DNA from: Heteroscillospira sp050943935
GTDB taxonomy: Bacteria > Bacillota > Clostridia > Oscillospirales > Oscillospiraceae
DNA: 64,000 nt
NCBI GenBank assembly: GCA_050943935.1
Contig: JBMNQC010000009.1
Location: 53,464 to 117,463, forward strand
Direction: 5' to 3'
Shown here in pieces: positions 45,559 through 54,290 of the stretch. The first letter of the stretch is position 1. Each line of letters starts with the position of its first letter. A program made the position numbers and the translations under genes. Under the pieces are notes generated by a model that saw only the letters and a program-made list of their open reading frames with translations, searched no databases and was not told the DNA's origin.

Positions 45559-46497
45559 TTATATTCTCCTTGCCACGCGGAGCTTGGCGCTGCGGGAACG
45601 TGGATTCTCCGTCAGTTCCTCCTCCGAGGGCAGTATAGGTTTTCTGGAAACGCTTTTCATGGTCTGCACGAAGCCGCAGGTGCACACGGGAAAATCCCGG
45701 GGGCAGGTACAGCCCTTTTCCCGGGAGGCCACGGCATTTTTAACCAGCCTGTCCTCCAGGGAGTGAAAGCTGATAACCGCCAATATGCCGCCGGGAGCCA
45801 ATCTGTCCATTGCGGTGGAGAGCATTTCGGACACGGCCTCCAGCTCGTCGTTCACGGCTATGCGTATGGCCTGAAAGCTGCGCTTTGCAGGATGCTGCTT
45901 TTCTCTGAGCGCCTGGGCCGGCATGGCTCCGCGGATTATATCCACAAGCTCAAGTGTGGTGCATATCTCCTTTTTTTCGCGCTCACGGGCTATGGCGGAA
46001 GCTATGCGCGGGGCGTAGCGCTCCTCGCCGAAATCGTAAAGTATGCGTTTCAGCTTGTCCTCAGGCCATGTATTTACTATGGTCTTTGCGGTAACTGCCT
46101 CGCTCTCGTCCATGCGCATATCCAGAGGCGCGTCGGCCATATAGGAAAAGCCGCGCTCACTCTCGTCCAGCTGGGGCGAGGACACGCCCAGGTCAAAGAG
46201 CATACCGTCCGCCTTCTCCACGCCCTGGGCGTCCATAATGGCGCCAAGGTCACGGAAATTGCCGTGTACAAGGGTCACGCGGTCCATATATTCGCTCAAA
46301 CGCTTTCCGGCGCGCTCTATGGCCCGCATATCCCGGTCTATGGAGATGAGCCGTCCGCCGGGGCCAAGGCGCTTTGCTATTTCCAGCGAGTGCCCGCCCA
46401 TGCCGAGGGTACCGTCGATATATATGCCGCCGGGCTTTATCTCCAGACTCTCAACGCACTCTGTGAGCATCACCGAGTAGTGCTTAAACTCTGTCAA
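45559..46497 (-). CDS. rsmH: 16S rRNA (cytosine(1402)-N(4))-methyltransferase
   Basis: This 312-residue SAM-dependent methyltransferase acts on 16S rRNA C1402. It shows YIDGTLGMGGHS near 27, FDLGVSSPQLDESERGFSY near 100, MRMDES near 125 and the C-terminal PRSRSAKLRVARRI. The start is TTG at 46497 with GGAG eight bases upstream; it overlaps the mraZ stop by one to four bases. Confidence 0.95.
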   Translation of the reverse strand: MTEFKHYSVMLTECVESLEIKPGGIYIDGTLGMGGHSLEIAKRLGPGGRLISIDRDMRAIERAGKRLSEYMDRVTLVHGNFRDLGAIMDAQGVEKADGMLFDLGVSSPQLDESERGFSYMADAPLDMRMDESEAVTAKTIVNTWPEDKLKRILYDFGEERYAPRIASAIAREREKKEICTTLELVDIIRGAMPAQALREKQHPAKRSFQAIRIAVNDELEAVSEMLSTAMDRLAPGGILAVISFHSLEDRLVKNAVASREKGCTCPRDFPVCTCGFVQTMKSVSRKPILPSEEELTENPRSRSAKLRVARRI

Positions 46498-46910
46498 ATT
46501 CTCAGCTCCTCCATAACAGCCGCGATATTCTCGGGCGTGATTTCAAGGGCCGCAACAGCCTGCCACGCCTCGCTGTCCCACAGCTCCGCGTGGTTGTTGC
46601 AGCCGACTATGGTGACGTTTTTCACAAGGCCGGCGTAGGCGCGCAGATTCTGCGGCAGCAGCACCCGGCCCTGATTATCCAGCTCCACCCGGGCTGCATA
46701 TACGAACAGCGGGCGCATACGGCGCTGCTGCACATAGCTCATGGCCTCCACCCGGTCGGAAAAATTTTTCCAGCTCTCACCGGAGTATACGGAGAGGCAC
46801 TTGTCCATGGATATGGTGATATAAAACTCGCTGCCCAGCTTCTCACGGAGCTTGGCAGGAATAAACAGCCTGCCCTTGGCATCCAGCGTGTGCTGATATT
46901 CACCTGTCAA
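46494..46910 (-). CDS. mraZ: transcriptional regulator MraZ
   Basis: This 138-residue protein has two SpoVT/AbrB-like MraZ halves, each with the DXXXR signature (DAKGRLFIPAKLRE near 10, DNQGRVLLPQNLRA near 85). MraZ represses or modulates its own dcw operon by binding tandem repeats in the promoter. I chose TTG at 46910, which yields the family start LTGEYQHTLD and has GGAGG eight bases upstream; a GTG at 46925 is in frame but has no ribosome site. Binding repeats are at 46949-46968. Confidence 0.95.
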   Translation of the reverse strand: MTGEYQHTLDAKGRLFIPAKLREKLGSEFYITISMDKCLSVYSGESWKNFSDRVEAMSYVQQRRMRPLFVYAARVELDNQGRVLLPQNLRAYAGLVKNVTIVGCNNHAELWDSEAWQAVAALEITPENIAAVMEELRI

Positions 46911-46948
46911 GCGCGTCACCTCCACCTAGTGTGGGATTTTAGTGCTAT

Positions 46949-46968
46949 TTTACACCACTTTCCACCAC
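46949..46968 (-). promoter_or_regulatory. MraZ-type operator repeats
   Basis: Two adjacent 10-base direct repeats on the minus strand, GTGGTGGAAA and GTGGTGTAAA, lie just downstream of the dcw -10. Spacing of one helical turn and the GTGG core fit known MraZ boxes. Confidence 0.8.
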
Positions 46969-46977
46969 TATGCTTCA

Positions 46978-47006
46978 ATTATAATTGCGCCGGCAGAAAA
47001 AATCAA
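46978..47006 (-). promoter_or_regulatory. sigma-A promoter of the dcw operon
   Basis: On the minus strand TTGATT (47001-47006) and a perfect TATAAT (46978-46983) have a 17-base spacer. The MraZ repeats cover the start site. Confidence 0.85.
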
Positions 47007-47053
47007 GTACGGATGTCCTTTTTTTTCCTTGCTTTTTCGACCTGCAGGCATGC

Positions 47054-47086
47054 AAAAAGGAGCCGACGGTACTCGTCAGCTCCTTT
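47054..47086 (-). terminator. terminator of the uvrC-coaD operon
   Basis: On the minus strand AAAGGAGC pairs with GCTCCTTT, extended inward by GACG/CGTC with small mismatches, and is followed by TTTTTGC. Confidence 0.82.
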
Positions 47087-47091
47087 GGCTG

Positions 47092-47685
47092 TCAGTTTTC
47101 AGGTATATCCTCGGCGTCGCGAAGCTCCTCCGGTATGTCCGCATCCGTAAGCACGGGCGCATCAGGTTCCGGGGCCGGAACCGGGATATTTTCCGGTGCG
47201 CTCAGGGCGGCGAACTTGCTGCGCACTCCGCTTATGGCGCCCAGAGCGGTATTCACAGCCTCCTCGGTCTCCCGCAGGGAGCTGTCAACATATTCCCAGG
47301 CCACGCGGCGCAGCTCGGCGCTGCGGCGCTGTGCGCTGTCCAGCATGGCGCTGCTCTTCTCCTCGGCCTCAGCCAAAACGGCGGCGCTTTTGCTTCTGGC
47401 CTCACGCATTATCTCCTGCTCCTCCACCATATGGCGGGCGCGCTCCTCGGCCAGCTTGCGTATGGATTCCGCCTCGCGCTTGGCATTGCCTATGAATTCC
47501 TCCTTGGCGGACACAAGGCGCTTGGCCTCGGCCAGCTCCACGGGCAGCTTTGTTTTGATCTCGTCAAGAGCGCCGAGAACCTTCTCGCGCTCAACTATGC
47601 ACTTGTCGTTGCCAAGGGGCACGCCCCAGGCCTCGCTGACCATTGCGTACAGGCTTTCCAGCATTTCAAGGACGTCATTTTCCAT
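47092..47685 (-). CDS. coiled-coil protein of unknown function (ATPase-stalk-like)
   Basis: This 197-residue protein is mostly one long charged coiled coil (about 45-150, rich in Ala, Glu, Arg and Lys) with a proline-rich acidic C-terminal tail. The coil resembles V-type ATPase subunit H, F0 b or DivIVA-like helices, but composition alone gives that match. ATG overlaps the coaD stop (TAATG). Proteins of this sort commonly follow coaD in Clostridia, in my recollection. No catalytic motif is visible. Confidence 0.7.
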   Translation of the reverse strand: MENDVLEMLESLYAMVSEAWGVPLGNDKCIVEREKVLGALDEIKTKLPVELAEAKRLVSAKEEFIGNAKREAESIRKLAEERARHMVEEQEIMREARSKSAAVLAEAEEKSSAMLDSAQRRSAELRRVAWEYVDSSLRETEEAVNTALGAISGVRSKFAALSAPENIPVPAPEPDAPVLTDADIPEELRDAEDIPEN

Positions 47686-48176
47686 TATTTTTTCAGCTCC
47701 TTTGTTCTGTCTTGCACTTCCCGCAGAATTTCAACGGGGACAAACTCCCGCAGATCTGCGCCGTATTTGCCCAGCTCCTTCACTATGGTGGAACTGAGAT
47801 ATGTATATTTCTCACTGGCGGCCATAAAGCAGGTTTCCAGCTCGTGGTTGAATTTTTTATTTATAAGCGCCATCTGAAACTCAGACTCGAAATCCGATAT
47901 GGCCCGCAGGCCTTTTACGACCACGGGCTTTTCGTATTTTTTCGCATACTCTGCCAGCAGGTCTCCGGAGCAGTCAACCTGCACATTCGGAAAACGCTCC
48001 ACCACCCGGCGGATAAGCTCCACTCGCTCGTCTATGGAAAAAAGAGGACTGTATTTGCTGCCGTTGACCATGACGCAGACTACCACCTGGTCAAAGGTCT
48101 GGGCCGCGCGCTTGATGATGTTCAGGTGCCCCAGAGTGATGGGGTCAAAGCTGCCCGGATAAATTGCAGTCGTCAT
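47685..48176 (-). CDS. coaD: phosphopantetheine adenylyltransferase
   Basis: This 163-residue enzyme of coenzyme A synthesis joins phosphopantetheine and ATP to form dephospho-CoA. It shows YPGSFDPITLGHLN at the start and ASEKYTYLSSTIVKEL (nucleotide-binding ISSTxIR-like) near 125. ATG at 48176 is five bases after the rsmD stop; an upstream in-frame start would overlap rsmD. The length is typical. Confidence 0.97.
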   Translation of the reverse strand: MTTAIYPGSFDPITLGHLNIIKRAAQTFDQVVVCVMVNGSKYSPLFSIDERVELIRRVVERFPNVQVDCSGDLLAEYAKKYEKPVVVKGLRAISDFESEFQMALINKKFNHELETCFMAASEKYTYLSSTIVKELGKYGADLREFVPVEILREVQDRTKELKK

Positions 48177-48180
48177 ATTT

Positions 48181-48714
48181 TTACTCTGCCTCTTTCGTAT
48201 AGACGGTGAGCTTAACTCTGCCATAGTCATACTCCCGGCGGCGGAATCCGCTCAGAAGCGGCAATTCTTTCTCCCGCCTGCTTTCGCAGACAATTATACC
48301 ACCTTCCGGCAGGATGTCAAACTTTAATATGGCCTCCAGCACGCTTTCATAGACCTCGCTGTCGTAGGGAGGGTCTACAAAAATCAGGTCAAACCGGCCG
48401 CATCCGGCCAGAAAATGCAGGGCGTCGGCCTGGTGCACCTGACCGCGCAGGCCGCAATGGTCCAGATTATCACGCACCAGCTTGGCTGCGTTTCTGCTGC
48501 TGTCCACAAACGTGACGCTCTCCGCGCCCCGGCTGGCGGCCTCTATGCCCAGCTGCCCCGTACCGGCAAACAGGTCCAGCACCCGGCGTCCTTCAATGTC
48601 GAACTGGACTATATTAAAAATCGACTCCTTCACCTTATCGGTGGTGGGGCGTATATCCATGCCCTCGGGCTCCCGCAGGCGGCGGCCCCGGGCGGTTCCG
48701 GTAATTACTCTCAT
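48181..48714 (-). CDS. rsmD: 16S rRNA (guanine(966)-N(2))-methyltransferase
   Basis: This 177-residue methyltransferase acts on 16S rRNA G966. It shows RPTTDKVKESIFNI near 22, the SAM loop LDLFAGTGQLGIEAASRG near 46 and the catalytic FVDPPYDSEVYE near 118. Its start overlaps the uvrC stop (TAATG), so the two are coupled. Next to coaD, the standard order in Bacillota. Confidence 0.96.
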   Translation of the reverse strand: MRVITGTARGRRLREPEGMDIRPTTDKVKESIFNIVQFDIEGRRVLDLFAGTGQLGIEAASRGAESVTFVDSSRNAAKLVRDNLDHCGLRGQVHQADALHFLAGCGRFDLIFVDPPYDSEVYESVLEAILKFDILPEGGIIVCESRREKELPLLSGFRRREYDYGRVKLTVYTKEAE

Positions 48715-50540
48715 TATTTGTTTTCCTCCCTTTCATCGGCAGAATGGAAATGGTCGTAAACCGCCTGCGCAGCGTTTTTCGGCACTATAAGATTGAGCTG
48801 CTCCACGCTGGCCTCCCGTATGGCGGATATGGATTTAAAGGCCTTCAGCAGGTCGTTGCGGCGCTTTTCGCCCACTCCGGCTATTCCGTCCAGAGTGGAA
48901 TTCATAGTGCCGCGCCGCAGAGAGCGGTGGTATTCTATGGCGAAGCGGTGAGTTTCCTCCTGTATGGTGCCTATGAGGGCAAATACAGCTGGGTTTCCCA
49001 CTATCCCTATCTCCCGCCCGTCCGGCTCCTGCAGGGCGCGGGTTCTGTGGCGGTCGTCCTTTACCATGCCGTACACCGGCACGGTGAGCCCCAACTCCCG
49101 CAGCACCTCAAGGGCGGCTGCGGCGTGGACGGAGCCGCCGTCTATGAGCAGCAAGTCCGGCAGAGCGCCGAAGCCCTCATCCCCCTCGCTCCAATGGCGG
49201 AAACGGCGCAGCACGGCCTCGCGCATGCTGTGGTAGTCGTCCTGAGTTGCTGTATCGTGTATTTTGAATTTGCGGTAGTCCCGCTTCAGGGGCTTGCCGT
49301 CTTTAAACACGGTCATTGCGGCAACTATGCCGAAATTGCCGATGTTGGATACGTCAAAGGCCTCTATGCGGCTGGGCAGCTCCGGCAGCTCAAGAGTGCG
49401 CTGGAGCCACTCCAGGGTCTTGTTCCGCCGCTGGGCGGCTGTAGTCACCCGTGAGCACTCCTCTTTGGCGTTCACATTGGCTCTCTCCACCAGACGCAGC
49501 CTGTCGCCCCGTTTGGGCACCTCCACATATACACGCTTGCCTCCCTGCTCGCTGAGGAACTGCTCCATGGACTCCCTGTCGTCGCAGTCGCAGGGCAGCA
49601 GGATGTTTTTGGGGAAATGTCCACGGCGTTCATAGTACTGGCGCACAAAGGCGGATATCACCTCGCCGTCGTCCTCCAGAGGCTCGTCCATAAGCTCATA
49701 GTCCTTGTCCACCAGATTGCCGTCCCGGTAGTGCAGCACGGCCAGGCAGCATTTTGCGCCTCTGAACCAGCCCACGGCGTCGGTATCGGCGCGGGTGGCG
49801 GCTATAACACGCTGGCGGTTGCCAAGCGTGGACACGGCGCGCAGCCTGTCCCGCAGCTCCGCGGCCAGCTCAAAGCGCAGCTCGCCGGCAGCCTTCATCA
49901 TGTCGGCCTCAAGCTGTTTTTCCAGCTCGTCGCTCTTTCCCTCCAGTATGAGCACCGCGTCCGCTATGGAAGCGCGGTACTCCTCCGCGCTGCTGTCCTT
50001 GAGGCAGTAGCCCCGGCAGTTGCCCATGTGGTGGTTCAGGCAGGGCCTCTCCCGGCCTATGTCCCTGGGGAACACGCGGGAACAGGTGGGCAGCTTCAGG
50101 GCCTTGCATATGGTGTCTATAACGTCGTGGGTCTGGCTGCGTCCGCCGAAGGGGCCGAAATAGGAGGCGCCGTCCTCGGCAGTCCTGTTGGTTATGGTAA
50201 ATTTAGGGTACTCGCTCCGCCGGTCAAGCCTGACGAAGGGATATCCCTTGTCGTCCCGGAGCAGAATATTGTAATGGGGCTGGTGGCGCTTTATGAGGGA
50301 GTTTTCCAGCACCAGGGCTTCAAACTCCGACGCGGCGACTATTACGTTAAAATCCCGCACCTTTTCCACCATGGCGGCGACCTTGGGCAGATGCTCGCCC
50401 CGGAAATAGCTGACCACACGGTTTTTCAGGGCCTTGGCCTTGCCCACATATATAACCTCGCCCTTTTCGTCCAGCATGATATACACGCCGGGCAGCAGAG
50501 GCAGGCGGTTCGCCTTTTCGCGCAGCTCGTCTATACGCAT
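48714..50540 (-). CDS. uvrC: excinuclease ABC subunit C
   Basis: This 608-residue subunit is the dual nuclease of nucleotide excision repair. An N-terminal GIY-YIG domain (PGVYIM, VIYVGKAKALKNRV) comes first. A UVR motif lies at about 195-230, a C-terminal RNase H-like nuclease near 370-520 (EAFDVSNIGNFG, LLIDGG), and helix-hairpin-helix repeats at the end. The start ATG overlaps the transporter stop (TGATG), with GGAGG seven bases upstream. Confidence 0.97.
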   Translation of the reverse strand: MRIDELREKANRLPLLPGVYIMLDEKGEVIYVGKAKALKNRVVSYFRGEHLPKVAAMVEKVRDFNVIVAASEFEALVLENSLIKRHQPHYNILLRDDKGYPFVRLDRRSEYPKFTITNRTAEDGASYFGPFGGRSQTHDVIDTICKALKLPTCSRVFPRDIGRERPCLNHHMGNCRGYCLKDSSAEEYRASIADAVLILEGKSDELEKQLEADMMKAAGELRFELAAELRDRLRAVSTLGNRQRVIAATRADTDAVGWFRGAKCCLAVLHYRDGNLVDKDYELMDEPLEDDGEVISAFVRQYYERRGHFPKNILLPCDCDDRESMEQFLSEQGGKRVYVEVPKRGDRLRLVERANVNAKEECSRVTTAAQRRNKTLEWLQRTLELPELPSRIEAFDVSNIGNFGIVAAMTVFKDGKPLKRDYRKFKIHDTATQDDYHSMREAVLRRFRHWSEGDEGFGALPDLLLIDGGSVHAAAALEVLRELGLTVPVYGMVKDDRHRTRALQEPDGREIGIVGNPAVFALIGTIQEETHRFAIEYHRSLRRGTMNSTLDGIAGVGEKRRNDLLKAFKSISAIREASVEQLNLIVPKNAAQAVYDHFHSADEREENK

Positions 50541-51397
50541 CACACAGCCTCCGGATTTGTCTCATGGGCGCCGGCAGCGGACCAGGCTGTGATGGTAAAG
50601 ACCACCACAGCGCCGCCTATGAGCGCCATGGTGCCGGGGCGCTCCCCGTCAAAAATGAATACCCACAGGGGATTGAGCAGGGGCTCCGCCGCGCCAAGCA
50701 GGCAGCAGGCCAAGGGCGGGCACAGCTCCGCCGCCCTGGCGTAGAGAATATAGGGAAAGCCAAGCTGTATTGCGCCAAGAAACAGTACGCTGCCCACCGC
50801 CGCCGGGGTGACTTCCGGCACACCGCCCGCGAAAAGGAACGGCAGTCCCAGCGCAAAGCACAGGGTCTGGGATATGAGTATGGCGCTCAGGCGCTCATCG
50901 CCGGCGCTCTCACCGTTTATGATATACATGGCGGCCATTGATATACCTGCCGCAAGTCCGGAAAGGTTGCCCAGCAGTCCACCGGGTGTGAGTTGGTCCA
51001 GGAAAAACATGGATATTCCCACGAGGGTCAGCAGCACGGCGGCAATATCACGCCGGGCAAAGCGGGTGCGAAGGAAAACCGCCGACAGGAGCACTATAAA
51101 TATGGGCGCCGTGAACTGCAGAACTATGGCGTTCGCCGCCGTGGTCAGCTTGTTGGCTATGACGAAAAAGGTGTAGGTGCAGGCCAGGGCCGTACCTGCC
51201 GACAGGGTCTTTTTGTCAATGATGAAGCGGTGGCGGAAAAGCAGCATGTAAACCGCTATCACCGCCCCGGCCACCAGACTGCGCGCGCCGGACAGCAGCA
51301 TTGGGTTCCAGGGCACGAATTTCATAAAAATACCGCCGGTGCTCCACAGGCAGGCGCACAGGAGCATCTCCACTATACATCTGTTTTTAGGGGACAC
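50540..51397 (-). CDS. DMT-superfamily (EamA) transporter
   Basis: This 285-residue protein has ten hydrophobic segments in two EamA repeats, with a glycine-rich LWSTGGIFMKF start and ACCLLGAAEPLLNPLW near 230. DMT proteins export amino acids or other metabolites. The GTG at 51397 is chosen because GGAGG lies eight bases upstream. It lies just after the HPr terminator and is coupled to uvrC. The substrate is unknown. Confidence 0.87.
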   Translation of the reverse strand: MSPKNRCIVEMLLCACLWSTGGIFMKFVPWNPMLLSGARSLVAGAVIAVYMLLFRHRFIIDKKTLSAGTALACTYTFFVIANKLTTAANAIVLQFTAPIFIVLLSAVFLRTRFARRDIAAVLLTLVGISMFFLDQLTPGGLLGNLSGLAAGISMAAMYIINGESAGDERLSAILISQTLCFALGLPFLFAGGVPEVTPAAVGSVLFLGAIQLGFPYILYARAAELCPPLACCLLGAAEPLLNPLWVFIFDGERPGTMALIGGAVVVFTITAWSAAGAHETNPEAV

Positions 51398-51414
51398 GGG
51401 ACTCACCTCCGGAT

Positions 51415-51445
51415 ACAAAACAAGGGCGTGCCGCAACACGCCCTT
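51415..51445 (-). terminator. terminator of the HPr-family gene
   Basis: A perfect 9-bp stem, AAGGGCGTG with CACGCCCTT and a six-base loop on the minus strand, is followed by GTTTTG. Confidence 0.82.
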
Positions 51446-51482
51446 ATCTGAAAACAGACAGAAAATATATGCTGAAAGAGTA

Positions 51483-51746
51483 TCAGTCGGAGAAATCGGT
51501 CTGGATGAGGGTCGCCAGAGTCTCAATAGCCTCCACCTCGTCGGAACCGTCAGCAATTATCTTGATAGGAGTGCCTTTGACAATGCCCAGAGAGAGCACT
51601 CCAAGGAGGCTTTTGGCGTTGACGCGGCGCTCGTCCTTCTCGACCCAAATGCTGCAATTAAACTCATTTGCCTTCTGAATAAAGAATGTTGCCGGTCTTG
51701 CATACAGGCCAACCTGGTTATTTATAACGACCTCTTTGACGATCAT
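51483..51746 (-). CDS. HPr-family protein with Tyr15 (Crh-like)
   Basis: This 87-residue protein has the HPr fold. The phosphoenolpyruvate phosphotransfer site normally reads GLHARPA, but here it is GLYARPA, with a TAT codon at residue 15. The regulatory serine is at canonical position 46 (NAKSLLGVLSL). As in Bacillus Crh, where residue 15 is Gln, it should not pass phosphate in the sugar PTS but could be phosphorylated on Ser46 by HPr kinase and act with CcpA in catabolite repression. AAGGAG precedes the ATG; promoter at 51817-51846. Confidence 0.92.
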   Translation of the reverse strand: MIVKEVVINNQVGLYARPATFFIQKANEFNCSIWVEKDERRVNAKSLLGVLSLGIVKGTPIKIIADGSDEVEAIETLATLIQTDFSD

Positions 51747-51816
51747 ATCCGATTACTCCTTTAAGAAACATTTTTACACTCTCGTCTATTTTGCTGTTCA
51801 CATTGGAATTGGTATT

Positions 51817-51846
51817 ATTTTAGCAAATCCAAACGGCAATAGTCAA
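51817..51846 (-). promoter_or_regulatory. sigma-A promoter of the HPr-family gene
   Basis: On the minus strand TTGACT (51841-51846) and TAAAAT (51817-51822) have an 18-base spacer. Confidence 0.75.
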
Positions 51847-51902
51847 TGAATTTTCATAGTTTTGGCGCAATGCACAGTAATGCGCAGAGCGCCTACTGAC
51901 TT

Positions 51903-54275
51903 TTATTTCAGTTCCACAACAGTCACGCCCATTTCGCCCTCGCCAAATCTTCCCGGGCGGAAGCTTTTTACCTGTTTGTTCCTTTTGAGGCTCTGGCCTA
52001 TGGCCGCACGCAGCGCTCCCGTGCCTTTACCGTGGATTATCGTGACGGTATTCAGCTTGCCCAGCACGGCGCTGTCGATATAGCGCTCCACCACGGGCAC
52101 GGCCTCGTCTGTCATCATTCCGCGCACATCTATCTCCGAAGGGACGGTGACCGTGCGAAGGGATGCCTGATGGCTCTGCACCGCCCTGCGGGTCTCCTTT
52201 TTGCCGCTCTGCTCCAGCAGGCGCACCTCGTTCTGCTTGACGCTCACCCGCATGATGCCGGCCTGAAGAGTAAGGCTGCCGTCGGCGGCTACATCCATGA
52301 CCTCGGCCTTTACGCCCATGGAGACTATCTCCACAGTATCTCCGGCGCGGATATCCCGCTCGTTTTTTACAGGCTCCTGACTTACCCGCTTCTGGGCGTA
52401 CTTCTCCTCCGCCTCATTGAGCCTGCGTCGCATCTCAGCGCGGGCCTCATTCTGGGCCTGATGGTCGGCGGCCTCGCTGGCTGCCCTGCGCATGGCGTCA
52501 ATTTCGTCGAAGGCCTGCTCCACGGTGCGGCGGGCGTCGGTAAGTATGCTCTCGGCCTCACGGCGGGCGCGCTCGTTGGACATTTCAAGCCGCACTTCCA
52601 CTTCCCTCTTGGCCTGCTCCGTGCGGCGGAGATTCTCCTCTGCCTGGCGAAGCTTTATGCGCGCCTCGTCCTGGTCCCGCTCAAGCTGCTGGCGCATACG
52701 CTCCAGCTGTTCAAGAGTGTCCTCAAAGTTCATTGAGTCGGCGTTTATGAGCTTTTTGGCCTCGTCAATAATATGGTCGGACAGGCCAAGACGGCGGGAT
52801 ATGGCGAAAGCGTTGGATTTGCCCGGTATGCCTATGAGCAGCTTATAGGTGGGACGCAGAGTCTCCACGTCAAACTCGCAGGAGGCGTTCTGCACGCCCT
52901 TAGTGGTGGTGGCGTAGACCTTCAGCTCTGCGTAATGAGTTGTGGCGGCCACCATTGCTCCGCTCTTTCGGGCGTACTCTATTACGGCTATGGCAAGGGC
53001 GGCGCCCTCGGTGGGGTCCGTGCCGGCGCCCAGCTCGTCAAAGAGCAGCAGAGTGCCCGCATCGCACTCCTCCAGCACGCGGACTATATTGGTCATGTGT
53101 GAGGAGAAAGTACTGAGCGACTGCTCTATGCTCTGCTCATCGCCTATGTCGGCCAGCACCCGCCGGAATATGGGCAGCTCGCTGCCGTCCGCCGCGGGTA
53201 TGTGCAGGCCGCACTGGTTCATTACGGCGAACAGGCCCAGGGTTTTCAGGGTGACGGTCTTGCCGCCGGTGTTGGGGCCGGTAATAATAAGAGTATCAAA
53301 TTCCTTGCCCAGCTCTATGTCTATGGGCACGGCCTTTGTCTGGTCAAGCAGCGGATGGCGGGCTTTTTTCAACCTCAGATTGCCGTCGGACAGCACAGCT
53401 TCGCCGCAGTTGAGCTTATAGCTGAGCTTCGCCCGGGCGAATACGGAGTCCAGCTCCACCAGCACGGTGAAGTCGCAGGTGATATCATCCCGGTGTCCGG
53501 CGCAGTCGGCGGAGAGCTCCATGAGTATGCGCTCTATCTCAGTCTTTTCCCGGGCCCGGAGCTCACGCAGCTCGTTATTTGCCTTCACGACGCCCATGGG
53601 CTCCACAAACAATGTGGCGCCGCTGGCGCTGACATCGTGGACAAGGCCGGGGATGGCTGAGCGGTACTCTGCCTTTACTGGCACCACATATCGCTCGGAG
53701 CGCTGGGTGATTATGGCCTCCTGCAGGGCCTTGGAGTAGCCCGGTGAGGAAATAATCTTCTGGAGGGTATCCCGCACCCGGGCGCTGGCGGCGCGCATCT
53801 GGCGGCGTATGGTGGCAAGCTCGGAGCTGGCGGAATCGGCTATCTCATCCTCGCCCAGTATGCTGCCGGTTATTTTTTCCTCCAGGAATTTGTTGGCCTG
53901 AAGGGATGCGAACAGATAGTCTATATCCGTGCGGGAGGAGCTTTTGCCCTCGCCGTAGGCGCGCACGGTACGCGCGCAGCGCAGCACTCCGGCTATATCC
54001 AGCAGCTCACGGGTGTTGAGCATGCCGCCCATGTCCGCCCGGGCAAGGGAGGAGCGCACATCCTTTACTCCGGAAAAAGAGGGGCTGCCCTTGACCACCA
54101 TCATATCCTTGGCGGCGCTGGTCTGACCCAGACGCCGGCGGACCTCGCTTCTCTCGGCGCTGGGGCGCAGGGCGCGGCAGCTCTCCTTCGCGCTTTCACA
54201 GGAAGCCTCGTTTGCCAGCATTTCCAGCACGGCGGGAAGCTCCAGTATAGAAACAGATTTTTCGTAAAAATCCAT
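51903..54275 (-). CDS. mutS2: endonuclease MutS2
   Basis: This 790-residue MutS-family ATPase without a mismatch-recognition domain has Walker A GPNTGGKTVTLKT near 325, Walker B LLLFDELGAGTDP near 405, a long coiled coil (about 515-630) and a C-terminal Smr nuclease domain (EIDVRGMMTDEA, IIHGKGTGALR). It acts in ribosome rescue or against recombination, depending on species. ATG at 54275 has GGAG six bases upstream; the ATG 12 bases earlier lacks a ribosome site. Confidence 0.96.
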   Translation of the reverse strand: MDFYEKSVSILELPAVLEMLANEASCESAKESCRALRPSAERSEVRRRLGQTSAAKDMMVVKGSPSFSGVKDVRSSLARADMGGMLNTRELLDIAGVLRCARTVRAYGEGKSSSRTDIDYLFASLQANKFLEEKITGSILGEDEIADSASSELATIRRQMRAASARVRDTLQKIISSPGYSKALQEAIITQRSERYVVPVKAEYRSAIPGLVHDVSASGATLFVEPMGVVKANNELRELRAREKTEIERILMELSADCAGHRDDITCDFTVLVELDSVFARAKLSYKLNCGEAVLSDGNLRLKKARHPLLDQTKAVPIDIELGKEFDTLIITGPNTGGKTVTLKTLGLFAVMNQCGLHIPAADGSELPIFRRVLADIGDEQSIEQSLSTFSSHMTNIVRVLEECDAGTLLLFDELGAGTDPTEGAALAIAVIEYARKSGAMVAATTHYAELKVYATTTKGVQNASCEFDVETLRPTYKLLIGIPGKSNAFAISRRLGLSDHIIDEAKKLINADSMNFEDTLEQLERMRQQLERDQDEARIKLRQAEENLRRTEQAKREVEVRLEMSNERARREAESILTDARRTVEQAFDEIDAMRRAASEAADHQAQNEARAEMRRRLNEAEEKYAQKRVSQEPVKNERDIRAGDTVEIVSMGVKAEVMDVAADGSLTLQAGIMRVSVKQNEVRLLEQSGKKETRRAVQSHQASLRTVTVPSEIDVRGMMTDEAVPVVERYIDSAVLGKLNTVTIIHGKGTGALRAAIGQSLKRNKQVKSFRPGRFGEGEMGVTVVELK

Positions 54276-54290
54276 AGGTATCTCCATTTT

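Noticed and set aside
51847..51902. GCGC-rich dyad after mutS2 as a terminator
   Set aside because: The pairing is broken and no T-run follows on the minus strand.
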